Below, piece by piece: positions 1 through 7,001 of a stretch of 44,063 nucleotides of DNA. The notes under the pieces are model-generated. The model had not been told where the DNA came from and did no database searches. It was given only the letters and a program-made list of their open reading frames with translations. This DNA is from Patescibacteria group bacterium (GTDB lineage Bacteria > Patescibacteriota > Minisyncoccia > UBA6257 > JACRHW01). The stretch covers positions 1 through 44,063 of the forward strand of contig JAGWJP010000005.1 of NCBI GenBank assembly GCA_028865725.1, read 5' to 3'. The stretch's first letter is position 1. The number at the start of each line of letters is the position of its first letter. The position numbers were made by a program, and so were the translations under genes.

Positions 1-85
1 CTTGGGCAACCGTTACGCCATCGTTTTTGATGCGATTAATGATCTGCTCCTTCACGTCAGGAGCCACACGATGTTGTTTTGCCAT
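1..85 (-). CDS. Partial N-terminus of a small HTH protein, transposase OrfA-like
   Basis: Reading leftward from an ATG at 85, the visible 28 residues (MAKQHRVAPDVKEQIINRIK, then NDGVTVAQ) run off the window. The basic start followed by a helix resembles the helix-turn-helix N-terminus of IS3-type OrfA proteins or other small DNA-binding proteins. Only this fragment can be seen, so the family is a guess. The start is supported by an AT-rich sequence with a -10-like TAATAT eight bases upstream and no Shine-Dalgarno site. Confidence 0.45.
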   Translation of the reverse strand, partial: MAKQHRVAPDVKEQIINRIKNDGVTVAQ

Positions 86-105
86 GATTGCATATATTAG
101 CACTA

Positions 106-288
106 CTAATTATGCAAGATCGGTGTATGAAATTCGGGGGGAGGGCCAGGCAAGGGCCGCAATGGTTGAATGATTGCATCATTAGATGATTGAAACCAAG
201 TTAGTGGATTCCACCATGCGGCATGAACTGTAATCGGAGTAGCAAACGCAAGTATTAAACTCGGTAATAAAATCTTTACGTTTTTCAT
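106..288 (-). CDS. Small secreted protein with signal peptide
   Basis: A 60-residue product. I chose the ATG at 288 over an in-frame start at 336 because it gives a clean signal peptide: basic MKNVK, a hydrophobic stretch to about residue 20, then a likely signal peptidase I cut after VHA. The mature part is about 38 residues, begins AWWNPLTWF and is proline-rich at the end. Short exported proteins with a WWNP motif after the cleavage site are, to my recollection, common in Patescibacteria. TATAAC lies seven bases before the ATG, fitting a leaderless mRNA. Function unknown. Confidence 0.55.
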   Translation of the reverse strand: MKNVKILLPSLILAFATPITVHAAWWNPLTWFQSSNDAIIQPLRPLPGPPPEFHTPILHN

Positions 289-478
289 ATCATTAGTTAT
301 ATCATGGGTATGATTATGCGCCAAATTGGATCTCATGATTTTTTTAGGCGGAAAATCTCTCCGTCCCCAGCGAAGAATTTACTGGCGATCTTAAGTTTTT
401 ATACTCTGACTCTATACTCCGGCGCGAAAACGCGGCGATCTTGCGCCGCGTTGGTGCCGTGCGGTAGTATATCCCTTC

Positions 479-673
479 ATGATGCAAGGAATAGGAGGTG
501 CGCTCAAGGCGCTTGCGGGCATTTGGGCGGAAATGTTCATGGCCGTCATTTCCGTTTTTCCGAAATTCATCAGGATATTCATCTGGGCCCTCTTGGCGCT
601 GTTCATATTGCCGTGCGTATTCGTGGCGGGTACCATTTATCCGGCCTGGGAGAAGTGGGGCCAAGACTTCTAG
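479..673 (+). CDS. Small membrane protein
   Basis: A 64-residue product with one long or two short hydrophobic segments (about residues 15-55, including the stretch IFIWALLALFILPCVFVAG) and a charged tail WEKWGQDF. It starts with two consecutive ATGs (479, 482) and has no Shine-Dalgarno site; GTATAT sits exactly six bases before the first ATG, fitting the leaderless pattern seen at zwf. An upstream hairpin (431-450, CGCGGCG/CGCCGCG) may be the end of another transcript. zwf starts 17 bases downstream. Function unknown. Confidence 0.5.
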   Translation: MMQGIGGALKALAGIWAEMFMAVISVFPKFIRIFIWALLALFILPCVFVAGTIYPAWEKWGQDF

Positions 674-678
674 CGTGC

Positions 679-684
679 TAGACT
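679..684 (+). promoter_or_regulatory. -10 box of a leaderless zwf promoter
   Basis: TAGACT ends six bases before the zwf ATG. The same -10, six bases, start-codon spacing recurs at several other genes in this window (3766, 20639, 27456, 40089, 42862, 43324), so transcription probably begins at the start codon itself. No Shine-Dalgarno site is present. Confidence 0.5.
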
Positions 685-690
685 ACGGGC

Positions 691-2130
691 ATGACCGAGG
701 CAAACCAAGACAAGGCCTTGCACCCGACCATATTTGTCGTATTCGGAATCACGGGCGATTTGGCCGCCAGGAAGCTGTTGCCGGCCCTTCTCGGCCTGTT
801 TGCCAAGAAGCTCTTGCCCGCGCGCTGGTGCGTCATCGGTTTTTCCAGGCGTTCCCTCGGCCGCGAGGAATTCCGAGAGCTTGTCCGCGGCCGCCTCAAC
901 ATCCGGCCCGGCCAGTTCAAGGAGGAGGACGTCAAGCACTTTCTGGACCACGTATCGTACGAGCAGGGAAAGCTCGACGAGCTATCGTCCTATGAGAGGC
1001 TGGCCGGGCGCATAAAGGAGCAAGACAGCCGGTGGGGCCAGTGTTCCAATAAGCTTTATCACCTGTCCGTGCCGCCGGCGCTGTATGAGGGCATATTGCG
1101 CAATCTGGCTTCTTCTGGCCTGTCGAAGCCGTGTGCCGACGAAACCGGCTGGACGCGCGTACTCATAGAGAAGCCTTTCGGCAACGACATAGGCCATGCC
1201 GAGGCCCTGGACAAGCTTTTGGGCAAATTGTTCAAAGAGGAGCAGATATTCCGCATAGACCATTACTTGGCCAAGGAAACCTTGCAGAACATCCTGGCTT
1301 TCCGTTTTCACAATTACCTGTTCGAGCCTATTTGGAACAGACGCTTCGTGGACAAGGTGCACGTCAAGCTATTTGAGCAGAACGGCGTCCTGGATCGGGG
1401 GGATACCTATGATGCCGTGGGAGCCCTGAAGGACGTTGGCCAGAATCACATGCTGATGATGCTGTCGGCCGTGGCCATGGACGAGCCCAATGGTTATTCG
1501 GCCCCGTCCATAAGGCGTGAACGGGCCAAAGTACTGGCCAGGCTCCGCCAGGCCCCGTCCCGCTCTGCGGGAAAATGCAATGCGCGCGGCCAATATTCAG
1601 GCTACAAATCGGAAGCCGGAGTAATGCCTGATTCTGGCACGGAAACCTATTTTCGCCTCAAAGCCGCGATCAGCTCGTCCCGCTGGAAAGGGGTGCCGTT
1701 CTATCTGGAGAGCGGCAAGGCCATGGCCGAAAGCCGCACGGAGATAGACGTCTATTTCAAGAACGCGAATGGCAGGATGAGGGGCCGGAATGCGGGAAAT
1801 AACGCCGTGGACAATCAAAACATCCTGACTTTCAAAATACAGCCGAACGAGGGCATAAAGATAAAATTCTTCGTCAAAACGCCAGGCGAAGGCTTCAGGG
1901 TGGAGTCTAAAACCTTGAAATTCCGCTATTCGGACGTGCCGACGGACCACTGGCAGAACCTGCCGAACGACTATGAGAGGCTTATCAGGGACGCTTTCTT
2001 GGGAGACCAGACTCTTTTCGCGTCGACGGATGAGATTATGGCTTCATGGAGATTTATCACCGCCGTCCTGCGCGATTGGACGAAGCTGCCGCTCGTGGAG
2101 TATCCGCGCGGGGCGAAGGAAGTCGGTTGA
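691..2130 (+). CDS. zwf: Glucose-6-phosphate 1-dehydrogenase
   Basis: Cytosolic NADP-dependent oxidation of glucose 6-phosphate to 6-phosphogluconolactone, the first step of the oxidative pentose phosphate pathway and a source of NADPH. At 479 residues it has normal family length. The N-terminal Rossmann motif FGITGDLAARKLLPAL starts near residue 18. EKPFG (about residue 160) and the signature RIDHYLAKE (about residue 188, with the catalytic His) follow; the family usually has Gly where this has Ala. The C-terminal domain shows GVPFYLESGKAM, the substrate and NADP-site region of the family. The gene is GC-rich like ychF and appears to be native chromosome. It ends with TGA, which argues against a recoded genetic code. 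Confidence 0.95.
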   Translation: MTEANQDKALHPTIFVVFGITGDLAARKLLPALLGLFAKKLLPARWCVIGFSRRSLGREEFRELVRGRLNIRPGQFKEEDVKHFLDHVSYEQGKLDELSSYERLAGRIKEQDSRWGQCSNKLYHLSVPPALYEGILRNLASSGLSKPCADETGWTRVLIEKPFGNDIGHAEALDKLLGKLFKEEQIFRIDHYLAKETLQNILAFRFHNYLFEPIWNRRFVDKVHVKLFEQNGVLDRGDTYDAVGALKDVGQNHMLMMLSAVAMDEPNGYSAPSIRRERAKVLARLRQAPSRSAGKCNARGQYSGYKSEAGVMPDSGTETYFRLKAAISSSRWKGVPFYLESGKAMAESRTEIDVYFKNANGRMRGRNAGNNAVDNQNILTFKIQPNEGIKIKFFVKTPGEGFRVESKTLKFRYSDVPTDHWQNLPNDYERLIRDAFLGDQTLFASTDEIMASWRFITAVLRDWTKLPLVEYPRGAKEVG

Positions 2131-2198
2131 GGGCCGGCATTATAAAGCGAGAGACCGATTAACGGGGAGCCGTTGTAAGAACAATTCAGTTCGATTCG

Positions 2199-2227
2199 TT
2201 GACAAAACAGCTATAAATATGTACTCT
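2199..2227 (+). promoter_or_regulatory. Sigma70-type promoter for the secreted-protein gene
   Basis: TTGACA (2199-2204), a 17-base spacer and TACTCT (2222-2227) lie about 70 bases before a purine-rich Shine-Dalgarno-like tract (GGAAAGGAAA, 2290-2299). This is the clearest consensus promoter in the left part of the window and shows that this gene, unlike its neighbours, has a leader. Confidence 0.6.
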
Positions 2228-2336
2228 AGTTAACAGACCTAACGGGTCAAAATTTGAACCTCAAAAACCAATAGTTCCTTAACAGGGACGGAAAGGAAAT
2301 ACGAAAACGCAAATTAAGTCTATATCATCTGCCATT

Positions 2337-3551
2337 GTGTCCATTGTATGCTGCATTGTGTCCTTGGCTTGGGTCAGCAAGGTCAGTGCTCAAGTTACCC
2401 TGAACATTAACCGGATTCCTTGTGATGTCATCTCATTCCAGGGGGTTGCGGGTACTGAGTACACAATCCAGACCTCGACCGACTTGGCCAGTACTAATTG
2501 GAACAATCTAGGCATTGTCATCGCCACGGGAAGTGGTTTCTGCAGTTATACCAATTTTCCGACGAGCACGCAGTTGTTCTATCGGGGGATGTCGGTATCA
2601 GCTGGTAGTACGAGCAATGCTGCAGTTGAAATCACACTAGACGCGGCGAGCCCATTATCCCAGACGGTGGCAGTCACCGATCTTCTGGGCGGTACTTATC
2701 TCGGTCTCCCGGTCTTAGTTTTCGATGTCATTGCACAGTCTGCCAACCTCCACCTCGGCATGATAAAAGTCAACCTGACAGGGAGTGGTAATGGGGATTT
2801 GACCGCTGCTTATCTCTATCAAGGAACAAACCTGGTTGCCTCGACATCGGTAAGTAGTGGGACAGCAATGTTCACTATTCCTGACGGCACTCCTGGTGCC
2901 AACGTCCCTGGCTTTGCAAATGTCCCATACACGGTCAAGGTGGATGTAGCTGGAGTTGCAACAGGAACGGAAAATGTTGTTGCTTCTCTAAGCACAAATC
3001 AGGTCATATACAACCCTTCCGATAGAAGCGTGGCGGTCTATGGATCAGCATCAGGTAACAATATAACTGTTGCTGGAGTAGGACCCGTGTTCGCATTAAC
3101 TTCCGCGCCAACCATCGGGAAGGTTGTGACTACTGACCAATATGGCAATGCGACTGATACGTATACGGCGACATTCAACTTGCAAATCACCGCTGTAGGC
3201 GTTGACCTTACGCTTGGGCTTCCAAATTCTTCATACCCAGCATTTGGTAGCTCGTCTAATTCGACAAATGTTGTGGTGTACCAGAATGGCGCCCTGTCAC
3301 CACAAACATATGTAATGGTCGCATCGTATTCGCAGCCATCTGGCACGACTCTATTACCAGGTGGAAATTTCTTCAGTCTCACTGTAAATCATACCGTGAC
3401 CGTTCCCGTTACATATTCCTTCACTGTGAGGAATCCTGGTGCCAATGTGTATGCAGTACAAATGGAAAGCATCAATTGGATACTAGACGGGAATGACAAT
3501 GTATCAAACTTCATGGCTGATCAAACTTCATGGAGGACACCGGGCATCTAA
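2337..3551 (+). CDS. Secreted beta-rich protein of unknown function
   Basis: From the GTG at 2337 the product has 404 residues. It opens with a hydrophobic stretch and SAQ at about residue 19, a probable signal peptidase site. The first 36 bases upstream are also open and would add TKTQIKSISSAI, supplying the basic n-region the signal peptide lacks; the true start may be ACG at 2301, just after a Shine-Dalgarno-like tract. The mature protein is rich in Thr, Ser, Val, Gly and Asn. It begins with a segment (GTEYTIQTSTDLASTNWNNL) like a repeat of unknown role seen in exported proteins, followed by Ig-like strands. No anchor is visible. It could be a surface or S-layer-like protein. It has its own promoter and terminator. 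Confidence 0.7.
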   Translation: MSIVCCIVSLAWVSKVSAQVTLNINRIPCDVISFQGVAGTEYTIQTSTDLASTNWNNLGIVIATGSGFCSYTNFPTSTQLFYRGMSVSAGSTSNAAVEITLDAASPLSQTVAVTDLLGGTYLGLPVLVFDVIAQSANLHLGMIKVNLTGSGNGDLTAAYLYQGTNLVASTSVSSGTAMFTIPDGTPGANVPGFANVPYTVKVDVAGVATGTENVVASLSTNQVIYNPSDRSVAVYGSASGNNITVAGVGPVFALTSAPTIGKVVTTDQYGNATDTYTATFNLQITAVGVDLTLGLPNSSYPAFGSSSNSTNVVVYQNGALSPQTYVMVASYSQPSGTTLLPGGNFFSLTVNHTVTVPVTYSFTVRNPGANVYAVQMESINWILDGNDNVSNFMADQTSWRTPGI

Positions 3552-3570
3552 TGTCTGTTCTTCACAACGA

Positions 3571-3603
3571 CCTTGCATTAACACTGCAAGGCCTTTTATT
3601 TAA
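3571..3603 (+). terminator. Intrinsic terminator after the secreted-protein gene
   Basis: Stem CCTTGCA (3571-3577) pairs with TGCAAGG (3585-3591), then CCTTTTATTT. It lies 20 bases after the stop codon. The remaining spacer to ychF (3604-3765) shows nothing I can identify. Confidence 0.7.
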
Positions 3604-3765
3604 TTCAAAGGCGACTTTCGCCCCGCGAAACTCGTCGCCCTAGTAGCATAGTATAGGCGAATAAACTAGCTGAAACTTGAGTTTTGAGGCCAAACGCGGC
3701 ATAGTGGTGAATGTTATCGAGAAAGTAAGCGGCACAAGAGAAAGATTACAAGTCTATGGCTATAT

Positions 3766-3771
3766 TACAAT
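3766..3771 (+). promoter_or_regulatory. -10 box of a leaderless ychF promoter
   Basis: TACAAT ends exactly six bases before the ychF ATG and no Shine-Dalgarno site is present. No good -35 is visible. It matches the leaderless spacing seen elsewhere in the window. Confidence 0.5.
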
Positions 3772-3777
3772 AAACCT

Positions 3778-4884
3778 ATGTCAAGCCGCTCCCTCTCCAT
3801 CGGAATCGTCGGCCTGCCGAATGTGGGCAAATCGACCCTTTTCAACGCTCTAACCAGGAAGAGCGTTCTGGTCGCGAATTATCCGTTTGCCACCATCGAT
3901 CCGTCGGTAGGCGTGGTGGCGTTGCCGGACGAGCGTCTCCGGAAACTGTCCGAGTTTTCTCATTCCCGAAAGACCGTGCCCGCGGCCGTCGAATTTGTCG
4001 ATATAGCCGGCCTGGTGAAGGGCGCTTCGCAGGGCCAGGGCCTGGGCAATAAATTCCTGGCCAATATCCGCGAGACGGACGCCATAGCCGAGGTAGTGCG
4101 CATTTTCGATGACGGCGGCATCATTCACGTGGACGGCCGAGTAGATCCGGTCAAGGATATCGAAGCGGTAAACCTGGAACTTATCATGGCCGATCTCGAA
4201 ACCGTGGACAAGCGTCTCGCCAGCGTCGCCAAGGACGCCAAGGCCGGCAAGAAGGAGGCCAGGATAGAGCAGGGCCTGCTGGAACGCCTGAAGCCGTCGC
4301 TGGAAGCGGGCAGGCCCGCTTCCAGCGTGACAGCCGATGAATTCGAGAGGCCGATGCTCAATCGGCTCTGTCTGCTCACCTCCAAGAGGATTCTTTATGT
4401 CCTGAATAAAAAGGCCGGGGGAGCCAATCTCGACGAGCTCAGAGACGGGCGCTGGGACAAGCTCATGGCCTTTATGAAGGAGAACGGCGCCTCATGGGTC
4501 GCGGTGGACGCCGGCTTAGAGCAAGAATTGAAGGACATGAACGACGCCGACAAGAGGGAAATGCGTTCCGGCCTCGGCGCCAAGGACGACGGCGTCGACG
4601 GCCTAATCCGGAAAAGCCATGACATGCTCGGCCTGATAACATTCTTCACGACCGGCGAAGACGAGACCCGCGGCTGGACTATTCACGACGGCTGGACGGC
4701 GCCCATGGCGGGTATGGCCATCCACACCGATTTCAAGGACAAATTCGTGCGAGCCGAAGTCATCAATTGGAAGACTCTGCTCGATGCCGGCTCATACGCC
4801 GCCGCCCGCGAAAAAGGTCTGATTCGCACCGAGGGCAAGGAATACGTGGTCAAGGACGGGGATGTAGTGGAGTTTAAGGTTTAG
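3778..4884 (+). CDS. ychF: Ribosome-associated P-loop NTPase YchF (OLA1/Obg-like)
   Basis: A universally conserved cytosolic ATPase/GTPase that binds ribosomes and affects translation and stress responses. The 368-residue length is typical. Visible features are the P-loop GLPNVGKST near residue 12, the family-specific NYPFATIDP switch region near residue 36, [17 protein letters not shown] (G3 region) near residue 77, and a C-terminal TGS-like domain from about residue 280 ending in [14 protein letters not shown]. The base-specificity loop reads NKKAGG rather than the usual NKxD, as expected of this ATP-preferring family. Its 3' end is partly duplicated at 6083-6141 and echoed by shorter repeats at 4997, 5130 and 43643, which suggests it is an insertion target. 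Confidence 0.96.
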   Translation: MSSRSLSIGIVGLPNVGKSTLFNALTRKSVLVANYPFATIDPSVGVVALPDERLRKLSEFSHSRKTVPAAVEFVDIAGLVKGASQGQGLGNKFLANIRETDAIAEVVRIFDDGGIIHVDGRVDPVKDIEAVNLELIMADLETVDKRLASVAKDAKAGKKEARIEQGLLERLKPSLEAGRPASSVTADEFERPMLNRLCLLTSKRILYVLNKKAGGANLDELRDGRWDKLMAFMKENGASWVAVDAGLEQELKDMNDADKREMRSGLGAKDDGVDGLIRKSHDMLGLITFFTTGEDETRGWTIHDGWTAPMAGMAIHTDFKDKFVRAEVINWKTLLDAGSYAAAREKGLIRTEGKEYVVKDGDVVEFKV

Positions 4885-4885
4885 G

Positions 4886-4976
4886 GAAAGAAAAAGTCGA
4901 CCAACTTTCATTGATCGACCCTGATTTCACCTCTAGAAACCAGTAGGCGTAACCTCTTTCGAGGGATGATACCGTT
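4886..4976 (-). ncRNA. Candidate short minus-strand transcription unit 3
   Basis: Reading leftward, TACAAT (plus-strand 4983-4988) is followed by about 90 bases with a CCTC-GAAA-GAGG hairpin and then a terminator (GTCGA/TCGAC stem and TTTTTCTTT tract, about 4917-4888) abutting the ychF stop. An open frame crosses it (SSLERGYAYWFLEVKSG and on) but lacks a convincing start. It could be a small RNA, a minigene or a remnant. It is the third of three consecutive units of this kind. Confidence 0.3.
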
Positions 4977-4996
4977 AAAAGTATTGTATCAGAGTG

Positions 4997-5025
4997 GATG
5001 GTGGTCTCATAGAGTTTAAGGTCTA
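4997..5025 (+). repeat. Junction repeat, left copy D (candidate attL)
   Basis: 29 bases matching 43643-43671 at 27 positions, with an identical 20-base core GGTCTCATAGAGTTTAAGGT (5003-5022 and 43649-43668). The second half resembles the ychF 3' end (GAGTTTAAGGTTTAG at 4870-4884). The integrase gene lies 0.8 kb inside the right copy, so the pair could be attL and attR of a roughly 38.6-kb element. A weaker third copy lies at 5130-5159. Confidence 0.5.
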
Positions 5026-5104
5026 AAAGAAAGTCCCGACGGATTGCTCCGCCGGGACAGGCCCTAACTAACATGTGGTTTAAGCGTTGTGCTTCATACC
5101 AGAA
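5026..5104 (-). ncRNA. Candidate short minus-strand transcription unit 2
   Basis: Leftward from a -10-like TATGAT (plus-strand 5113-5118), about 80 bases end in a strong terminator: GTCCCG/CGGGAC stem (5033-5058) with loop AGCAAT, then TTTCTTTT. Within it ATG AAG CAC AAC GCT TAA could encode only a pentapeptide. Short length and the strong terminator favour an RNA product. The -35 is poor (GAGACT). Confidence 0.3.
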
Positions 5105-5129
5105 TTAAGATTATCATACATCATGAGAA

Positions 5130-5159
5130 GATGCTAGTCTCACAGAGTCTAAGATCTGA
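5130..5159 (+). repeat. Junction repeat, degenerate copy E
   Basis: GATGCTAGTCTCACAGAGTC onward aligns with copies D (4997) and C (43643). It shares TGAGAAGATG on its left with copy C only, so E and C may descend from one module. Each copy is followed on the right by a minus-strand terminator. Confidence 0.4.
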
Positions 5160-5163
5160 GCAA

Positions 5164-5349
5164 CAAAAAGAAAGAGCGTAAGAAGGTGTTACGCCCTTGA
5201 AACCGCGGAACGAACGCTTTGCGGGTTTCAACACAAAGCGACTAACGCGTCAGAGGGTCTGGAAGGACTGAACCTCCGCCTAGCTTGAACTCGTGCTCAA
5301 CACGACCTCCGTCTTCTGATCCAGATCCTTCGAACCAGAGAACTATCTA
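5164..5349 (-). ncRNA. Candidate minus-strand short transcript beside the IS30 remnant
   Basis: Leftward promoter TTGACA (plus-strand 5378-5383), 17-base spacer, TATCTT (5355-5360), then about 185 bases ending in an intrinsic terminator (GCGTAA/TTACGC stem, 5176-5194, with CTTTCTTTTT). Inside are stems GAAACC/GGTTTC and CGTG/CACG. A 34-codon open frame (5242-5346; part reads LPDPLTR) has no standard start, so RNA and minigene are both possible. The TTGACA lies at the same distance from the IS30 transposase motif GTGTTGCACTT (25 bases plus one C) as in the right-flank copy at 43900. Confidence 0.4.
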
Positions 5350-5354
5350 GCTTG

Positions 5355-5383
5355 AAGATACACGGATCGGGAATATTTGTCAA
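5355..5383 (-). promoter_or_regulatory. Leftward promoter next to the IS30 remnant
   Basis: TTGACA-N17-TATCTT on the minus strand, just beyond the end of the transposase remnant. Its fixed distance from the transposase 3' end in both flanking copies suggests that it is part of, or a preferred neighbour of, the IS element end. Confidence 0.5.
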
Positions 5384-5400
5384 GTCTGGATGGAGTAAGT

Positions 5401-5834
5401 TCAACAAGTAAGTGCAACACCCCAGACTTCTAATGGTGTCCGCCAATTGAGCCGTTTTCTCGGTCGAGAATTGATTTCGGCTTCAACTTTGCGGATCGTC
5501 TCATCAGGTATCATATCGAAGTCCGTCTTCTTGGGGAAGTAATCCCGTATGAGGCCGTTGGTGTTCTCGTTGGTGCCTCATTCCCAGGAATGATACGGGT
5601 GGGCGAAGTAACACTTGGTACCGGTTAGCTTTTCAATCTTCTGCCAATCACTGTTCTCAGAACCATTGTCGAGGGTAACTGTCTGCTTCAGTTCATTCGG
5701 TACATCCTTGAACCTGCATGCCATCGCTCCGACTGTCGCAGCGGAAGTCTTTCCCTTGAGCTTGGTCATCATGAGAAGTCCGGTCTTCCTTTCGGTGAGG
5801 GTATTCAATCCGGGCTTGTGATCTTTTGACTCTG
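5401..5834 (-). pseudogene. IS30-family transposase remnant, truncated and with an internal stop
   Basis: The C-terminal part of an IS30-family DDE transposase. HKPGLNTLTERKTGLL, then VTLDNGSENSDW with a catalytic Asp, and after the stop GTNENTNGLIRDYFPKKTDF with the catalytic Glu, ending in RLNWRTPLEVWGVALTC. An in-frame TGA at about 5578-5580 replaces the Arg of the family's HSWERGTNEN motif, probably CGA changed to TGA. The N-terminal DNA-binding half is absent upstream of about 5834. The last codons overlap the GTGTTGCACTT sequence usual at IS30-family ends. It is inactive. A second copy begins at 43924. Confidence 0.85.
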
Positions 5835-5996
5835 ATGTTTCAGATCATGGATGCGCCGGATCCAGTGCTCATGAGTGCCTACAAGTTTGGCGGTCTCTTG
5901 AGTAGCATCGTCGCGATACTCACCACTCCGTTTCTCTGGCGTTTTTACAAACGTCACAAGCGATCAATTTCGCTTGATGATTTCAGTCCCTTCTGA
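5835..5996 (+). CDS. Small membrane protein
   Basis: A 53-residue product: MFQIMDAPDPVLMSAYKFGG, a hydrophobic segment (LLSSIVAILTTPFLWRF, about residues 21-37), then a basic stretch YKRHKR and an acidic end. It is followed 24 bases later by a strong plus-strand terminator, which supports a real transcript. A competing minus-strand frame (5805-5957) exists in the same stretch but lacks a promoter or terminator. Function unknown; TM-plus-basic-tail miniproteins include holin-like and toxin-like peptides. Confidence 0.45.
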   Translation: MFQIMDAPDPVLMSAYKFGGLLSSIVAILTTPFLWRFYKRHKRSISLDDFSPF

Positions 5997-6020
5997 ATTC
6001 GTCCGCAGCGAAGCATTCAG

Positions 6021-6053
6021 AGCCAGCATCGGAAACGATCGCTGGCTTTTTTA
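6021..6053 (+). terminator. Intrinsic terminator
   Basis: AGCCAGC (6021-6027) pairs with GCTGGCT (6041-6047), extended by ATCG-GAAA-CGAT inside, then TTTTTT. It ends the small gene at 5835-5996. Confidence 0.8.
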
Positions 6054-6082
6054 TGATATAATTCGAACACCACACCTAAACG

Positions 6083-6141
6083 GCACCGAGTACAAGGAAT
6101 ACGTGGTCAAGGATGGGGATGTGGTGGAGTCTAAAATATAG
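6083..6141 (+). repeat. Diverged duplicate of the ychF 3' end
   Basis: About 55 bases align with ychF codons for [11 protein letters not shown] (4829-4884) with only a handful of changes, keeping the frame and a stop (TAG at 6139-6141), but the last residues change to SKI. Sequence before about 6083 is unrelated to ychF. It is the last recognisable host-like sequence before the phage genes begin at 6287 and may mark an old or current attachment site. Confidence 0.65.
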
Positions 6142-6205
6142 CGACCCCATCTTCTAGGGCAAAAAGTCAAAAACGACCCTAAAAACAACAAAATAATTTC
6201 AAGAA

Positions 6206-6233
6206 AATGCTCGGCAAAAACCGGGCATTTTTC
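6206..6233 (+). terminator. Intrinsic terminator before the phage genes
   Basis: AATGC-T-CGG (6206-6214) pairs with CCG-G-GCATT (6221-6229), loop CAAAAA, followed by TTTTTC. A-rich sequence on the left means it may work in both directions. It insulates the prophage from the junction zone. Confidence 0.65.
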
Positions 6234-6286
6234 ATTGCCTGGACTCGTCTGCAAAGGTCGAAATTTATCAGCCAAAAAACGGAACT

Positions 6287-6649
6287 ATGAATTCAAAATC
6301 CAAGTTCGTGCCGGCATCAAACCGCGACACCATGCATTCCGGATTCCACGCATATCTGCATGCCTCCTACCAGGAGCTTGTGGATAAGTTGGGGATTCCT
6401 CATGACCGCACCAAAGAGGATGACTGGCGGTCCGGAGATGACAAGGTTCGAGTCGAATGGGCCTTCAAGTCAACAAACAAGAAGCGCCCAATGGTACTCA
6501 CTATCTACGACTACAAGGAATCTCGGCCGATCAATGAGGTTAACCAATGGCATGTCGGCCTGAAAGGCGACGCGCACCAGGTAGACCAGTTGTTCAGGGA
6601 AAAAGGACTCTATCCTGAAGCCCTAGAGATTCATAAAAAGTACCGTTAA
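6287..6649 (+). CDS. Conserved phage protein of unknown function
   Basis: A 120-residue soluble protein. The pattern SYQELVDKLGIPHD, then DDKVRVEWAF and TIYDYKESRP, resembles a small family found in phage genomes (YxELxxxFGxP ... DGKVxxEWxI ... TIYDYK). The family function is unknown to me. It is the first gene of the phage-like region; the structured RNA element starts nine bases after its stop. Confidence 0.65.
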   Translation: MNSKSKFVPASNRDTMHSGFHAYLHASYQELVDKLGIPHDRTKEDDWRSGDDKVRVEWAFKSTNKKRPMVLTIYDYKESRPINEVNQWHVGLKGDAHQVDQLFREKGLYPEALEIHKKYR

Positions 6650-6657
6650 CAAATAAT

Positions 6658-6707
6658 CATTGTCCCGAAAGGGATCGGTCCATGTACAGGACCAGATGCT
6701 AGCAATG
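6658..6707 (+). ncRNA. Three-way-junction RNA element, copy 1, overlapping a start codon
   Basis: Outer stem CATTG (6658-6662) with CAATG (6703-6707); hairpin TCCC-GAAA-GGGA; a variable hairpin GGTCC...GGACC; then conserved GATGCTAG. Copy 2 at 41716-41763 has the same outer stem, the same GAAA hairpin and the same 3' box, but a different middle hairpin that still pairs. In both the outer stem ends on ATG; here this is the start of the SymE-like gene, so the fold could hide the start codon. A one-base length difference between copies breaks any shared reading frame, so this is RNA, not conserved protein. Confidence 0.6.
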
Positions 6708-7001
6708 AAAACAAAAACCAAAAACACCCGCGCCATAACCTACCGGAGATACGGCATACCAGCCTTGATTCTCGAAGGTAAATGGCTCACAGAAAAATAT
6801 CACCTCTCCATCGGAGACGTGGTCGACATCGATTATCAGCCTAAAGAGATCCGCTTCAAAAAGAATAACCTTCTTAGTCAGGAAAGACAGCAAAAGCTCA
6901 AGGAGAAGAAGGAAATGAAGCGACAACGAATATATGGACACACCGAAGCAAGCTCGAATGAGAACACTGGCGAGAGAAGCCAAGAAATTGGTGGAGAGTA
7001 A
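6705..7001 (+). CDS. SymE-like small protein
   Basis: 98 residues from the ATG at 6705. The segment GIPALILEGKWLTEKYHLSI followed by GDVVDIDYQPKEIRF matches the SymE pattern (PALRLxGKWLxxAGFxxGxxVxVxxxPGxLxI), an AbrB-derived fold found in the SOS-induced toxin SymE and in many small phage and plasmid proteins. The C-terminal third is charged and probably helical (QERQQKLKEKKEMKRQR). An upstream in-frame TTG at 6660 would read through the RNA element and is less likely. Toxicity cannot be inferred from sequence; a DNA-binding regulator is equally plausible. The 3' end overlaps the next gene by 68 bases. Confidence 0.6.
   Translation: MKTKTKNTRAITYRRYGIPALILEGKWLTEKYHLSIGDVVDIDYQPKEIRFKKNNLLSQERQQKLKEKKEMKRQRIYGHTEASSNENTGERSQEIGGE

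Noticed and set aside
4874-5074. 66-codon minus-strand frame crossing the ychF end
   Set aside because: It runs through two terminators and has no plausible start signal; kept only as a remark under the short transcription unit.
5165-5345. tRNA-like T-arm (GGAGG-TTCAGTC-CTTCC) on the minus strand and a T-box-like ACCGCGG string
   Set aside because: No matching acceptor stem, D-arm or anticodon arm could be placed, the T-loop lacks the usual A58, and no aminoacyl-tRNA gene or full T-box core is present.
4886-5349. Integron-like attC array or CRISPR array
   Set aside because: The repeats are few, diverged, unevenly spaced, lack attC core sites (RYYYAAC/GTTRRRY), and no Cas genes or integron integrase are nearby.
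5578-5580. In-frame TGA in the IS30 transposase as evidence for UGA recoding (Gly as in Gracilibacteria)
   Set aside because: The family residue there is Arg, the gene is also truncated, and intact genes such as zwf and purM stop at TGA.
5805-5957. Minus-strand 50-codon frame (GTG start)
   Set aside because: It overlaps the better-supported plus-strand gene at 5835-5996 and lacks a promoter box or terminator of its own.
6658-6707. Hammerhead or purine-riboswitch assignment for the RNA element
   Set aside because: It has a CGAAA and a three-way junction but lacks the hammerhead CUGANGA box and the purine riboswitch loop sequences.
6934-7001. Programmed frameshift joining the SymE-like gene and the next gene
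   Set aside because: No slippery heptamer is visible in the overlap and each frame has its own ATG.
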